Positions 17,653 through 27,111 of a stretch of DNA of 57,131 nucleotides are shown one piece after another. This DNA is from an uncultured Bacteroides sp. (lineage in GTDB: Bacteria > Bacteroidota > Bacteroidia > Bacteroidales > Bacteroidaceae). The notes below the pieces were generated by a model that was not told the origin of the DNA, ran no database searches, and saw only the letters and a list, made by a program, of their open reading frames with translations. Location: the NCBI GenBank assembly GCA_900556625.1, contig USPQ01000010.1:1-57131 (forward strand). The letters run 5' to 3'. A program made the position numbers and the translations under genes. How positions within the stretch are numbered: position 1 is the stretch's first letter; every line of letters begins with the position of its first letter.

Positions 17653-18591
17653 TTATTTTGTATTTGTAAATGATTTAATGGTTTGTGTAAGTCCTTCTTC
17701 GGCACGTATGGGCATTTTATCTATACCCAGTGCCTTTTTTATTTTAGCATTGCTAACCACATAGTCTTCAGTTAGCTTTGTCAAACGCTCCGAGTTTAGT
17801 GGCAGGTGCAACCCATCTCCCACCTTCGCCATACCATTCATCAGCCCTTTGGGCAGATACCAAATACGTGCTTTCTTACCCAAAACCTTGCAGATAACTG
17901 TAATAAGTCCGTTGGTCGATAACGCCTCATCGTCACACATATTATAAATGCCCGATTCCACTTCCTTAACAAGCAGCCCTTTTATGACAAAACAAAGGTT
18001 GTCAATAGAGGTAAAGCAGCGGTGATTCTCAAAAGCCCCCAAAGGCCAGGGTACTCCTTTTTTCACCACTTCGTAGAGCAGATTGAGATTCCCCTTGTTT
18101 CCGGGACCATGTATCATACAGGGACGCAGGATATACACTTGCTTATCTGCGGCCGGATGAGATAGGATATATTCTTCAGCTTTGATCTTCGATTCACCAT
18201 AAGGTCCTACTGGATTGGGAACAATATCTTCAGTCAGAATATCACCGGGGACAAAGTCAGCAGCCGCTTTCACCGATGAAAAGAAAATGAACTTCCCAGC
18301 CGATGATTTAAGAAACCAGTCATACATCTTTTGAGTGAGCCCCGTATTTACCTTAAAATACACTTCCGGCCCAGAAGTTTTCTTCAAATCATGTGCCTTG
18401 CCGGCAAGATGGATAACGGCATCTACTTGTGGAATCTTATTTTCGTCAAGATCATCCCAGGAAAAGGTCTTGACCACACCCTCCTTTTCAGGCGCTACGA
18501 TATCAAGGCCGTAAATTTCATTACTTTGCCCCAAAGCTTTTACCAAATTCCCCCCTACAAAGCCGTGAATTCCGGTTATAAGTATCTTCAT
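17653..18591 (-). CDS. NAD-dependent epimerase/reductase (WbpV-like)
   Basis: 312 residues, extended SDR fold: Rossmann motif GIHGFVGG at the N-terminus, FFSSVKAAA around the catalytic Ser, and PYGESKIKAEEY with the YxxxK pair near 150. In related clusters this enzyme reduces or epimerises UDP-4-keto-6-deoxy-GlcNAc, made by the 4,6-dehydratase, to UDP-D-QuiNAc or UDP-D-FucNAc, the donor for the WbpL-like enzyme next door. The exact product cannot be decided from sequence alone. It overlaps the WbuB-like gene by 4 bp, implying coupled translation. Confidence 0.85.
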   Translation of the reverse strand: MKILITGIHGFVGGNLVKALGQSNEIYGLDIVAPEKEGVVKTFSWDDLDENKIPQVDAVIHLAGKAHDLKKTSGPEVYFKVNTGLTQKMYDWFLKSSAGKFIFFSSVKAAADFVPGDILTEDIVPNPVGPYGESKIKAEEYILSHPAADKQVYILRPCMIHGPGNKGNLNLLYEVVKKGVPWPLGAFENHRCFTSIDNLCFVIKGLLVKEVESGIYNMCDDEALSTNGLITVICKVLGKKARIWYLPKGLMNGMAKVGDGLHLPLNSERLTKLTEDYVVSNAKIKKALGIDKMPIRAEEGLTQTIKSFTNTK

Positions 18592-19817
18592 AATATTTTA
18601 TTTACCAAATCAACGTATTGTTTTGTTACCTTTTCTTTTGTGTAATAGCGCTGTATCACATCATATCCGTTACGCCCCATTTTCTGAAGCTCTTCACGCG
18701 ACACCGATGCTAGCCATTGTGCCATTTCATCTACCTTCTTATCAAAGTCCTTCTCAGTAATAAGCTTTGCACAATTATAATCCTTAGTGAAGTTTACGAT
18801 AGGTGTTTTGTCTCCGGAACATATAAGCAACGGTCTTTCACAAGCCATAATGGTATACACCTTAGACGGAAATCCCATCATTTCCATTTCGGGTGCCATA
18901 AAGATGAACTGCACGTCACTGTATGCCAATATACTCGGCATCAGATGGCGAGGTTGATAATCGAGTACATGCAACTTGTCCAGTCCCTTCTCTGCTTTCT
19001 GTTGTTCCAAGTATGATCGTTGTACCCCCATACCTATCACAAAGTACTCAACATTCAAATCCTTTGTTTTTTCGACCAATGCCACCAGCGGACGCCAGTC
19101 TTGCGCATGTCCTATATTCCCGGCATAAAGCAATTTCAAAGAATCGGTTTTAGGAAAGATATTCTCGTCAAGAGGTTCTACATTAGTTGGGTTATAAAGG
19201 TCAGTATCTACGAAGTTGGGAATGATGTGTAGCTTATTCGGATCTTCAAAACGACTCACAATCGTATTATAGAAAACATCGTCAATGGTAGTGATTGCAG
19301 CAGACTTGTTGTAAATGCAACGTTCGACTTTCTTTAAACAAGCGATTATCGGTCCTGTTTTCTTCTTTAGGATATCGGGATAAATTTCCTGTACATTATA
19401 TATAACTTTGCAGCCTTTTAATTTACCGAGGATGAGATTAAGCATTCCTATGCTGAGAGGTGGCGAGGGCGACACTATTACACTAACATTGCGTATGCAC
19501 AAACCAAGGAGAAACGAAATGATGTGCCAATAAACAAAACCAAGAATACGCAATGCAGTGCTCTTGAACTTCTTTTGTGGCACATGCATTACCTTTATAC
19601 CATGAAAATCACTTTCCTTATAAATTCCGGGGATTTTCCACTTTAGCGGTTGCTTTGCCAGTTGTTCCTCTACTACATTAAAGTGCGGTGTTGTAGAAAG
19701 CACTACTACCTCATAACCTTCTTTTTGAAATCTAAGTGCGATATCGTTATAAAGATATGCAGTGGAAACACCATCTGGGCTGAAGATAAGACTGTGAATT
19801 AAGACTTTCTTGCTCAT
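18588..19817 (-). CDS. wbuB: WbuB-like glycosyltransferase (L-FucNAc transferase)
   Basis: 409 residues, GT-B fold of family GT4. The N-terminal LIFSPDGVSTAYLYNDIA and the C-terminal donor-site segment MGFPSKVYTIMACERPLL are typical of WbuB/WcaI-like proteins. WbuB is thought to add L-FucNAc from UDP-L-FucNAc as an early step. That fits the fnlA-fnlB-fnlC genes at the other end of the operon and the WbuC gene two genes downstream. Cytoplasmic, membrane-associated. Confidence 0.87.
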   Translation of the reverse strand: MSKKVLIHSLIFSPDGVSTAYLYNDIALRFQKEGYEVVVLSTTPHFNVVEEQLAKQPLKWKIPGIYKESDFHGIKVMHVPQKKFKSTALRILGFVYWHIISFLLGLCIRNVSVIVSPSPPLSIGMLNLILGKLKGCKVIYNVQEIYPDILKKKTGPIIACLKKVERCIYNKSAAITTIDDVFYNTIVSRFEDPNKLHIIPNFVDTDLYNPTNVEPLDENIFPKTDSLKLLYAGNIGHAQDWRPLVALVEKTKDLNVEYFVIGMGVQRSYLEQQKAEKGLDKLHVLDYQPRHLMPSILAYSDVQFIFMAPEMEMMGFPSKVYTIMACERPLLICSGDKTPIVNFTKDYNCAKLITEKDFDKKVDEMAQWLASVSREELQKMGRNGYDVIQRYYTKEKVTKQYVDLVNKIL

Positions 19818-19877
19818 TTATACAATTTTCTTTTCAACTATTTCAGAGAAGAATCATTATCAATAAATCAAAGGGAG

Positions 19878-20792
19878 TTATTCAATAACAGACTTCAAAT
19901 CTATATTGTATTGTTCCTTAAGTAAATCAATCATTTTCTTCTTATCATCACCACAAGCTTTCTTTATCTCATACACTTTGGCATCACATAATGCACGATA
20001 CCACCAAGCCTGCATAAAGTGCCAAATAAATCCTTCTTTACCGTCCAAAAAGCCAAAGCGAAAGATATAGCGATAAAGGAAATAAGCAAATGAACGCCAA
20101 AATAAAGGTTTCTTGGCATAGCTATGTTTACGTTTACGTTTAATCAATGCATCTGTTGTCAACTGTTTTTCCAATCTTGCTGCTCCTGTCAAGTCGTATT
20201 CTATATCCAATAAATCCACCGCTTCACGAATAGCATAGTTGACATGTTTGTGTGCCCACCATGATAAATTATTGAGATTATCATCTGCAAATTCACCATT
20301 AAGTTCAATCATTCTGCCTCGAGTCAATTGGATATGTTCGTCCATAAGCCTTGCTTCGCATTCAGCTGCACCATATACGAACAATCTCATCTGCCTATAC
20401 ACAGGCATTCCTCTACGCAAAATACGCCCCATAAACACATGACGAAGCACTATAGAACACGCTGTCACATCATCTGATAAATTAGGTATTTTCGTCATCA
20501 TTTCTGCTTTGAGTTCATCAGTCAAATACTCGTCAGCATCCATGCGCAGTACCCATTTACTTTTTATAGGAGCATTATTAAGTCCCCAATTAAACTGTTT
20601 TGAATAACTATTTTCCCATTTATGTTGTAACACTTGTACATTTTGATAATGCGAAGCTATCTCTATCGTTCTGTCTGTTGAGAAGCAGTCTATTATACAA
20701 ATTTGCTTGACAATATCACTTAAACTCTCGATACAACGTTTAATATGAAGTTCTTCATTAAATGTAAGAACTATGGCTGTAATATCTAACAT
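19878..20792 (-). CDS. Family 2 glycosyltransferase
   Basis: 304 residues, GT-A fold, similar in outline to the WaaE/KdtX-type beta-glycosyltransferases. N-terminal ITAIVLTFNEELHIKRCIESL, then IIDCFSTDRT, and the metal-binding DxD in RMDADEYLT near residue 92. The C-terminal third is rich in aromatic and basic residues (LFWRSFAYFLYRYIFRF), suited to membrane contact. Acceptor and donor are unknown. A 119-bp gap separates it from the upstream gene, the largest inside the operon, and contains no gene. Confidence 0.88.
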   Translation of the reverse strand: MLDITAIVLTFNEELHIKRCIESLSDIVKQICIIDCFSTDRTIEIASHYQNVQVLQHKWENSYSKQFNWGLNNAPIKSKWVLRMDADEYLTDELKAEMMTKIPNLSDDVTACSIVLRHVFMGRILRRGMPVYRQMRLFVYGAAECEARLMDEHIQLTRGRMIELNGEFADDNLNNLSWWAHKHVNYAIREAVDLLDIEYDLTGAARLEKQLTTDALIKRKRKHSYAKKPLFWRSFAYFLYRYIFRFGFLDGKEGFIWHFMQAWWYRALCDAKVYEIKKACGDDKKKMIDLLKEQYNIDLKSVIE

Positions 20793-20911
20793 TTTATATA
20801 GTTTATAGTCTATTTATTGAGAATCACTCATTGTATCTATACGTCCCATATTCTTCATCAGGAATACACTCTGAGTGTTTTTTATATTTTCTTGTTAAAA
20901 GGATCAACTCC

Positions 20912-22024
20912 TTATTCATACTTAGCAGATTTGATTAGATCAAAAAAACGTCCCCAATCGCTTTCTCGATTTTGTGGCAAAGGTCTATATCGTTTTTTAT
21001 TCATACCAAACTCTATTATGTTCCTTGCCCAACCCTCATAATCAAACACATCAATATATCTCACTCCCTCATAATCTTTCAACACCTCATGAGCATAATC
21101 TACATCAGCTGCTAAAACAGGAAGTCCAAAGGCTGCTGCCTCAAGCAAAGGCAACCCCAACGTTTCTATATAACTTGGGAATAATAAAGCATCAGCATTT
21201 TTATACAACCCCAACAATTCGTCATGCTTATATTTTCCATCAAATTTTATAATATCTTCCACTCCGTACTTCTTAACTTCCGCTGCCCATACACAAGCAT
21301 CACCAGCAGTCGTTGTTAAATGAATTTCAACTGATTTATAAGTTTCTTTATAATTTCGCTTTAATATTACAGCCGCCCGGATAAGAGTCAATAAGTTCTT
21401 ATACCTTGGAACATCTCCAACAACCACACAAAGAAAATGATATGCATTATTCTTGAATGCGTAAGGTTTCACATTTTCTACATCTATTCTTTCCACATCA
21501 GGAAAACATAAATGTATATTCCGCTCAGGTATTCCAAAGAATTCTACCATCCTGCGCTTTATAAATGGTATCTGTACCACAAACTGAATATTCTTCGCCC
21601 ATGTACGTTTTACAATATGCGGAAAAATATATTTGTACAAAAATTGGGAACGTTCCTGTGATTTAAACGGATTCCATACCCCAGGATATAACGGCATCGG
21701 TTGATGATAGTACACGATCTGTTTACACCCCTTAATCTCTTTGTATCCATTATTCTGAAGCGAGACCAAGATATCAGGTTTCACTCTTAGCTTTGTTATT
21801 TCCCTTTGCAATAATTTACCTTCGAACAAAATTCGTTTCATTTTAGACTGTAAGGGAAAAGATATATATTCTACTCCTTCTATCACCACTTGCGGCAATA
21901 TAGGATTAACAAATATCCAATATTTGTCATGTCCTATATATTTAGGTAAATGTGACAAGAATTGCTTATATATTGTTATACCTCCCCCAGCTTGTAAGGT
22001 TGTGGCTATTACGAAAATATTCAT
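20912..22024 (-). CDS. Family 4 glycosyltransferase
   Basis: 370 residues, GT-B fold. The N-terminus shows the glycine-rich turn ATTLQAGGGITIYK; the C-terminal donor-binding domain has the E-x7-E motif in ETLGLPLLEAAAFG. Spacing to the upstream acyltransferase is 1 bp. Donor sugar unknown; the gene belongs to the AT-rich, serotype-specific middle of the locus. Confidence 0.88.
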   Translation of the reverse strand: MNIFVIATTLQAGGGITIYKQFLSHLPKYIGHDKYWIFVNPILPQVVIEGVEYISFPLQSKMKRILFEGKLLQREITKLRVKPDILVSLQNNGYKEIKGCKQIVYYHQPMPLYPGVWNPFKSQERSQFLYKYIFPHIVKRTWAKNIQFVVQIPFIKRRMVEFFGIPERNIHLCFPDVERIDVENVKPYAFKNNAYHFLCVVVGDVPRYKNLLTLIRAAVILKRNYKETYKSVEIHLTTTAGDACVWAAEVKKYGVEDIIKFDGKYKHDELLGLYKNADALLFPSYIETLGLPLLEAAAFGLPVLAADVDYAHEVLKDYEGVRYIDVFDYEGWARNIIEFGMNKKRYRPLPQNRESDWGRFFDLIKSAKYE

Positions 22025-22025
22025 A

Positions 22026-22559
22026 CTAAACTTGTTCTTTAAAATTCTTTATTACTCTTGCTGGAACTCCTGCCACTCTTACAAATGATGGTACATCGTG
22101 AGTAACCACTGAATATGCTGCCACATGTGACTTCTCTCCAATTGTCTTACCAGGACATACCATTGCCTGTGTATCAATCAAAGCTCCTTGACCGATGATA
22201 ATATCATCACACTTCCCTGGACCGGCTATGCAATCATATTGGACACCATAATCGTGATAACCTGTTACAACTATAGCACGAGACGCTACTTTAGAATACG
22301 GTTTCATCTCAATCTTACTACCTGCAGCACCAAAAATAAGTGCATCATGTCCAATCCAACAATTATCACCTATGATAAATTCAAACTGTCCAAGTATCCT
22401 TGGTGAGAAAATCGAGACGTTTTTGCCCACTTTTGCACCAGCCCAACGCAGTAACTGTACTTTAAAGCTATTGAGACGTGAAGGAGGACAAATCTTTACA
22501 AACAAATTAAACAAATGAATCTTTACAGGACTTATTGCCATAATATATTCAGTTACCAA
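22026..22559 (-). CDS. Hexapeptide-repeat acyltransferase (WcaF/WbbJ-like)
   Basis: 177 residues with left-handed beta-helix repeats (VGKNVSIFS..., IIGDNCWIGHDALI..., IIGQGALIDTQAMV, TIGEKSHVAAYSVV) and the common ending VAGVPARVIKNF. Members O-acetylate sugars using acetyl-CoA. It is one of three such enzymes in this operon. The first residues suggest that the start could also be Met7. Confidence 0.87.
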   Translation of the reverse strand: MVTEYIMAISPVKIHLFNLFVKICPPSRLNSFKVQLLRWAGAKVGKNVSIFSPRILGQFEFIIGDNCWIGHDALIFGAAGSKIEMKPYSKVASRAIVVTGYHDYGVQYDCIAGPGKCDDIIIGQGALIDTQAMVCPGKTIGEKSHVAAYSVVTHDVPSFVRVAGVPARVIKNFKEQV

Positions 22560-22588
22560 CCATTAAAATATTCATAATCCGCACAATC

Positions 22589-23722
22589 CTATGCCATAGA
22601 ACATGGACCTTCTGCAATTTCCAATGTTTGCCCCTTTAGCATTGCATCACATAACTTATAAAGTTGTGTTGCTGCATTTTCTGGACTCCATACGTTATGG
22701 ACTGTATTATAAGCCTCTAAGCTCATCCTTTCACATTCTACAGGATGCTTAATAAGCCACAAGACTTTCTCAAACAAATTATTCTTTTTTCTAAGATTAA
22801 AAGAGAAACCATTTACTCTGTCTTTTATAAGATATGGCGTAGAACCGGTCTCTATAGAACTTACAGGACAACAGCCACAGCCCATGGCCTCATTAAGAAC
22901 TGCTCCCCAGCCTTCATTTCTATCACTGGTGAAACAGGCGATATGATGCGTCAGCATAGCCTGCTTTACACTATCATTAGGCATAGAACCCCATAAATGT
23001 ACATACTCTCCTAATCCAAACTTTTGTATCTGTACCTGAAGATGGTTAAACATATCTCCTGCTCCAATCAGGTTTATATAAAAATTGATTTTTTCCTGTC
23101 GTAACTGCAATGCTAATCTTATCATTGTTTCAGGATGCTTCCAAGCTATCAAACGCCCCACCCACAGTATTTTTACAATAGTACTATTGCGTTTTTCACG
23201 TAATATAGTTTCTATATCAAGAGCAGGAACTGCTGTATAATATCCCCATTTATAACACTTACCAATAAAAGAACGCATCAAATTAAAATCCCTGGCAGCA
23301 TAGGCACTGCTACACAACACATAAAAAGGTTTACCATGACAATGAACATGATAAAACCACTGCTGCTTAAGTAAACGAGGTGAGAATAAATTCAAAAGCC
23401 CTTTCTTTAGCCAACGTTCACTGTACATAAAAGTGAGCTTCCCTGTACTTATGCGCTCACGCAAATATATTAACGGGGCAGCACCATATATCATTACATC
23501 AGCATCACGAATTATTTGAAGGACTTTGTGTAAAGCAACCTCACCGTCAGCAATTCTAATAAGATAAGGCCGCTGAGAAAAATCATCTCCCCCTTTACTA
23601 TTATCACCATTAAAATCGCCAGTCTCTATAAACCAATAATTTCCACCAGTAAGACGGTACAGTTCATCTGCGATACTTATCTGATGAATATTTAAGACAA
23701 CGGATACAAAAACTAGAGTCAT
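22589..23722 (-). CDS. Family 4 glycosyltransferase
   Basis: 377 residues, GT-B fold. The C-terminal half has the nucleotide-sugar site with VKILWVGRLIAWKHPE and the E-x7-E motif in EGWGAVLNEAMGCG. The N-terminal half is poorly conserved, as usual for the acceptor domain. It overlaps the polymerase gene by 4 bp. Donor and linkage unknown. Confidence 0.87.
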   Translation of the reverse strand: MTLVFVSVVLNIHQISIADELYRLTGGNYWFIETGDFNGDNSKGGDDFSQRPYLIRIADGEVALHKVLQIIRDADVMIYGAAPLIYLRERISTGKLTFMYSERWLKKGLLNLFSPRLLKQQWFYHVHCHGKPFYVLCSSAYAARDFNLMRSFIGKCYKWGYYTAVPALDIETILREKRNSTIVKILWVGRLIAWKHPETMIRLALQLRQEKINFYINLIGAGDMFNHLQVQIQKFGLGEYVHLWGSMPNDSVKQAMLTHHIACFTSDRNEGWGAVLNEAMGCGCCPVSSIETGSTPYLIKDRVNGFSFNLRKKNNLFEKVLWLIKHPVECERMSLEAYNTVHNVWSPENAATQLYKLCDAMLKGQTLEIAEGPCSMA

Positions 23723-24969
23723 AGTGTATGTTCTGTTATATATTTACAATCTATATTCTGCCCCACTATCATCCAATATGTCATACTCAAAAAACCTCCT
23801 GCAGACAATACATACCCCTCAAACCATGCATGAGTAAACATAGCCACCAACAGCAACATCACAAACTGGGCATTGAGTGAATTATCTCGTTTTGAAGTCT
23901 TATATGCATTTAGCAGCAATAAGGTATAGGCAAACATTCCCAACAGTCCCGTCATAGAGAGTACCGCCAAATGAGAAGTTCCAGGTTCCACTTGTCCAGT
24001 GACAGGATTGTATTCGTCATTCCCATTCGGATCAACAGATACAAAACCAACTCCTAACAACGGTGATTTCATAAACTCATCTATTCGACAATCGAATTTA
24101 CTTTGCCGAGAACTTAAAGCTCCACCTTGTTCTTTTCGTTGTTCTTGTTTATTTAAAACTCCTGCAAAAACTCTATCAGCAATGGGCATTGCCACCAAAG
24201 CAGATATGCAAAGTATAATTATAATCCTTTTCTTATTTCCATTAACATTACTTTTCATAAAAAACAATGAAAAGAGTATGGCAACCGCCACCCCCAATAG
24301 CGCAGAACGGCTGGCAGCCATTACTGCACTCATTGCAGAAAGAAAGAATAATACAATAAATATCTTTGAGTTATTATTTTGATAAATAACATAGAATGCC
24401 AACGCACTGATCATAGATATCGGCCCCAATGTCATAGAGTGATTGACAAGCCCGCCGAATGTACCTCCATTTGAGGAATATTCAGCTAAACCTAATTGTG
24501 TCCCTACCTGCATATAATTCACCCCCAAGAAAAAAGCAAAAAAAGAGCCTATTGATAATATACATATATACATTAATGCATATCTAAATACATAGCGTCT
24601 AAAAATAATCGCCCTTGCTGACGATATACATGCCGAACATGCCAACGTTACTATAAGAAACTGTACAAAACGTAACTTTGAGTTAAAACAAGGTTCAATA
24701 GGCAATACCAACACATTAAACAAAAAGACTAAATACAAAAATACATATCGACCTTTAAATTGCACACTACCATCACACAAGCAATAAAGAATACTCACCA
24801 AACATAATCCTATATAAGGAAGAAATGTATCCACAGATATAAAACCCATAATCTGCACCGATGCCATCGTAGCCCATAACAATGCAAGTCCCTTACAAAA
24901 GCGTCCTGCTTTCGGTGCATAAAAAACTTCTGTATGACCTATTTCTTTTATTATATTTACCAATCCCAT
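23719..24969 (-). CDS. wzy: Polysaccharide polymerase (Wzy / O-antigen ligase-like)
   Basis: 416 residues with about ten to twelve hydrophobic helices and a polar periplasmic loop (about 255-310, with KQEQRKEQGGALSSRQSKFD and a long NDEYNPVTGQVEPGTSHL stretch). This is the layout of Wzy/WaaL-type proteins. Wzy joins lipid-linked repeat units into the chain at the periplasmic face. As the only protein of this kind in the locus it is the natural polymerase. Primary sequence conservation of Wzy is low, so the call rests on topology and context. Confidence 0.82.
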   Translation of the reverse strand: MGLVNIIKEIGHTEVFYAPKAGRFCKGLALLWATMASVQIMGFISVDTFLPYIGLCLVSILYCLCDGSVQFKGRYVFLYLVFLFNVLVLPIEPCFNSKLRFVQFLIVTLACSACISSARAIIFRRYVFRYALMYICILSIGSFFAFFLGVNYMQVGTQLGLAEYSSNGGTFGGLVNHSMTLGPISMISALAFYVIYQNNNSKIFIVLFFLSAMSAVMAASRSALLGVAVAILFSLFFMKSNVNGNKKRIIIILCISALVAMPIADRVFAGVLNKQEQRKEQGGALSSRQSKFDCRIDEFMKSPLLGVGFVSVDPNGNDEYNPVTGQVEPGTSHLAVLSMTGLLGMFAYTLLLLNAYKTSKRDNSLNAQFVMLLLVAMFTHAWFEGYVLSAGGFLSMTYWMIVGQNIDCKYITEHTL

Positions 24970-24991
24970 ATCTTAAAGATTCTTCTATGAA

Positions 24992-26092
24992 TCATATTAA
25001 GCCTATAGCTTTTTCATAAGCAAATACAACTTTCTGTACTGTAAATGGCTCCCATGCTTCTCGAGGCGCAGGTTTACGTGGATTTTCAACTTGATTAACA
25101 ATAGCCTCTGCCATTGCCTTAGAATCATTTACAGGAACAAGCACTCCATATTGACCATTTTTTAGCAATTCTGGTGGACCATAAGGACAACTAGTTGAAA
25201 TCACAGGAATACCTGCAGCCATCGCCTCTACCAAAACAATTGAAAAACTTTCCATTTCAGAAGATACAAGGAATGCATCGGCACATTTTATTTCAGATGG
25301 CAAACTAGTACTCTGCCCCGCCAACCTTATCCTGTCCTGCATATGATTTTCAGCAATCCACTTTTCATAATCCTGCTGTAAAGCACCCTTTCCAAAAAGC
25401 ACCAATCGAACAGGTATCTTTTCATTTGCCAGACGAATGGCTTCAAATATCATATAGTGTCCCTTAACCTTACAAAAAGCTCCGGCCGCAACCATTGTTG
25501 GCATAGCTTTATTCCTAAGCCAGTCACAAGATGGTTCTTTTGTAAGTTTATCATAATAAGATGTATCCAAAACCGGATTATAAACAGCCTTTACAGTTCC
25601 TTCATTAAGCCCCATCAATCTCTCTAACAAAGCACATGAGCCTTTCGATACGCTCATAAAACAATCATATCTACTCCTTATTAGTTTATTGATAATCCTT
25701 TTTGTTATGGAAATATTATCTGCCAATTCCGGCAAAATGCTATTATGCTCAACGTAACAGTAACGCGTTTTATGCCTTAATCCTATTGAAGCTAATGCAA
25801 GTGCACATAAATATGCAGAATTCATTACTACAACAGCATCTACGGTAGCAGTTCTTATATATGAATGTATGAAAGATATATTATAACGGGCTCTTCTACT
25901 TGGCATAACAAGAAACTTTACAGCAGAAGGCACTTCAAAAGGTATATGCCCCGTATTTAACAATTCTTCATGAGCCTTTGAAACCAAAATATCAACCTCA
26001 TAGCCCTTTTCGTAAAATCCTCTAGCCATAAGCGCTGTTACATACTGAGCGCCTTGCTGAAAAAGATCTTGAATAATAAATGTTATTTTCAT
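24992..26092 (-). CDS. Family 4 glycosyltransferase
   Basis: 366 residues, GT-B fold: N-terminal KITFIIQDLFQQGAQYVTA, and C-terminal MVAAGAFCKVKGHYMI followed by the E-x7-E motif ESFSIVLVEAMAAG and the IPVISTSCPYGPPE loop near the end. Similar in outline to capsule and exopolysaccharide enzymes such as GalNAc or mannosyl transferases. The donor cannot be assigned. Confidence 0.88.
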   Translation of the reverse strand: MKITFIIQDLFQQGAQYVTALMARGFYEKGYEVDILVSKAHEELLNTGHIPFEVPSAVKFLVMPSRRARYNISFIHSYIRTATVDAVVVMNSAYLCALALASIGLRHKTRYCYVEHNSILPELADNISITKRIINKLIRSRYDCFMSVSKGSCALLERLMGLNEGTVKAVYNPVLDTSYYDKLTKEPSCDWLRNKAMPTMVAAGAFCKVKGHYMIFEAIRLANEKIPVRLVLFGKGALQQDYEKWIAENHMQDRIRLAGQSTSLPSEIKCADAFLVSSEMESFSIVLVEAMAAGIPVISTSCPYGPPELLKNGQYGVLVPVNDSKAMAEAIVNQVENPRKPAPREAWEPFTVQKVVFAYEKAIGLI

Positions 26093-26112
26093 TTACCTAT
26101 ATAAAAAATTAA

Positions 26113-27087
26113 TCACTTTATTTTACCAAGTAAAAGGATCGAAAGCACCTTACTTGTTTCAATAAACTTCGTTAATAAAAGTGTTCCAAACAAAACAATA
26201 GCTGATATAATACCGACTACTGTCAATGACAGTAATATGTTATGATTTGGATTAAAGGAACTAGGAATCACAAAAAAATATGTAGGCAATAAAAAGAAAT
26301 GAAATAAATAGATATCAATTGTTCTTGTAGCCACATATTCAACCCATCTGTTATACCTGTTTGCAAACCAATATTGAAAAAAATAAAGCATTATGTTTAT
26401 ATATGAGAAAGCTATGACTAACCGGCAAACAGTATAACCAATTCCCATATATACCCCTGCCATAATACCAACCAACGATATGGTAAATAATAAGTTACTT
26501 TGTTCTAACAAATTCTTTAACTTAGATATTTTATTAACAAAAATACCATAAACGAAAAATGGAACATAACGATAAAATTGTGGGATTGACAATGCGTTAG
26601 TAAATATATTATCCTGAAATAAAAATCTATAACACACTAACACTAAAATCACCCCTACAGACAAAAAAATGACTTCATTATAATTACCCAATCCACATCT
26701 TTGAAAACATTTTTCTAAAAGACTACAAATCCAATAAAAAATATAAAGACAAAATAATGTAAAACAAAGCCAATAGCCATTATGCATAGACGATATAAAA
26801 AATGACTCAAACTCTATCTCTTTACAGAAAGTATATAGCATACCAACCATCAATGTTGGTAAAATAAGTGTTCTAAGCCTTTTCAGTACTCCTTTAGCAG
26901 TAGGTATGCCTGAAAAGAAACCACTAATAAACATAAACATTGGCATATTTACCACATCTATAAACTGCCATACTAAATTATTGGCTTCGTGAAAACTATA
27001 AAAAAGAACGTGTCCCACAATTACCATATAAATAGACAATACCTTAAGGGCATCAAACGAATATAAGCGCGTCATGTCATTCTTCAC
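26113..27087 (-). CDS. Membrane acyltransferase 3 family protein
   Basis: 324 residues with about ten membrane helices. The N-terminal LYSFDALKVLSIYMVIVGHV and MPMFMFISGFFSG motifs are the hallmark of the acyltransferase 3 family (OafA/WecH/NodX). These enzymes O-acylate, usually O-acetylate, surface polysaccharides across the inner membrane. Strongly AT-rich coding sequence. Together with three hexapeptide acyltransferases it suggests a heavily decorated polymer. Confidence 0.9.
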   Translation of the reverse strand: MKNDMTRLYSFDALKVLSIYMVIVGHVLFYSFHEANNLVWQFIDVVNMPMFMFISGFFSGIPTAKGVLKRLRTLILPTLMVGMLYTFCKEIEFESFFISSMHNGYWLCFTLFCLYIFYWICSLLEKCFQRCGLGNYNEVIFLSVGVILVLVCYRFLFQDNIFTNALSIPQFYRYVPFFVYGIFVNKISKLKNLLEQSNLLFTISLVGIMAGVYMGIGYTVCRLVIAFSYINIMLYFFQYWFANRYNRWVEYVATRTIDIYLFHFFLLPTYFFVIPSSFNPNHNILLSLTVVGIISAIVLFGTLLLTKFIETSKVLSILLLGKIK

Positions 27088-27111
27088 AATAATACTTCTA
27101 TAACTATATGA

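Noticed and set aside
20865..20890. Short hairpin ACACT/AGTGT with T-run in the capsule operon
   Set aside because: The T-run is on the plus strand while the operon runs on the minus strand, and the stem is only five pairs.
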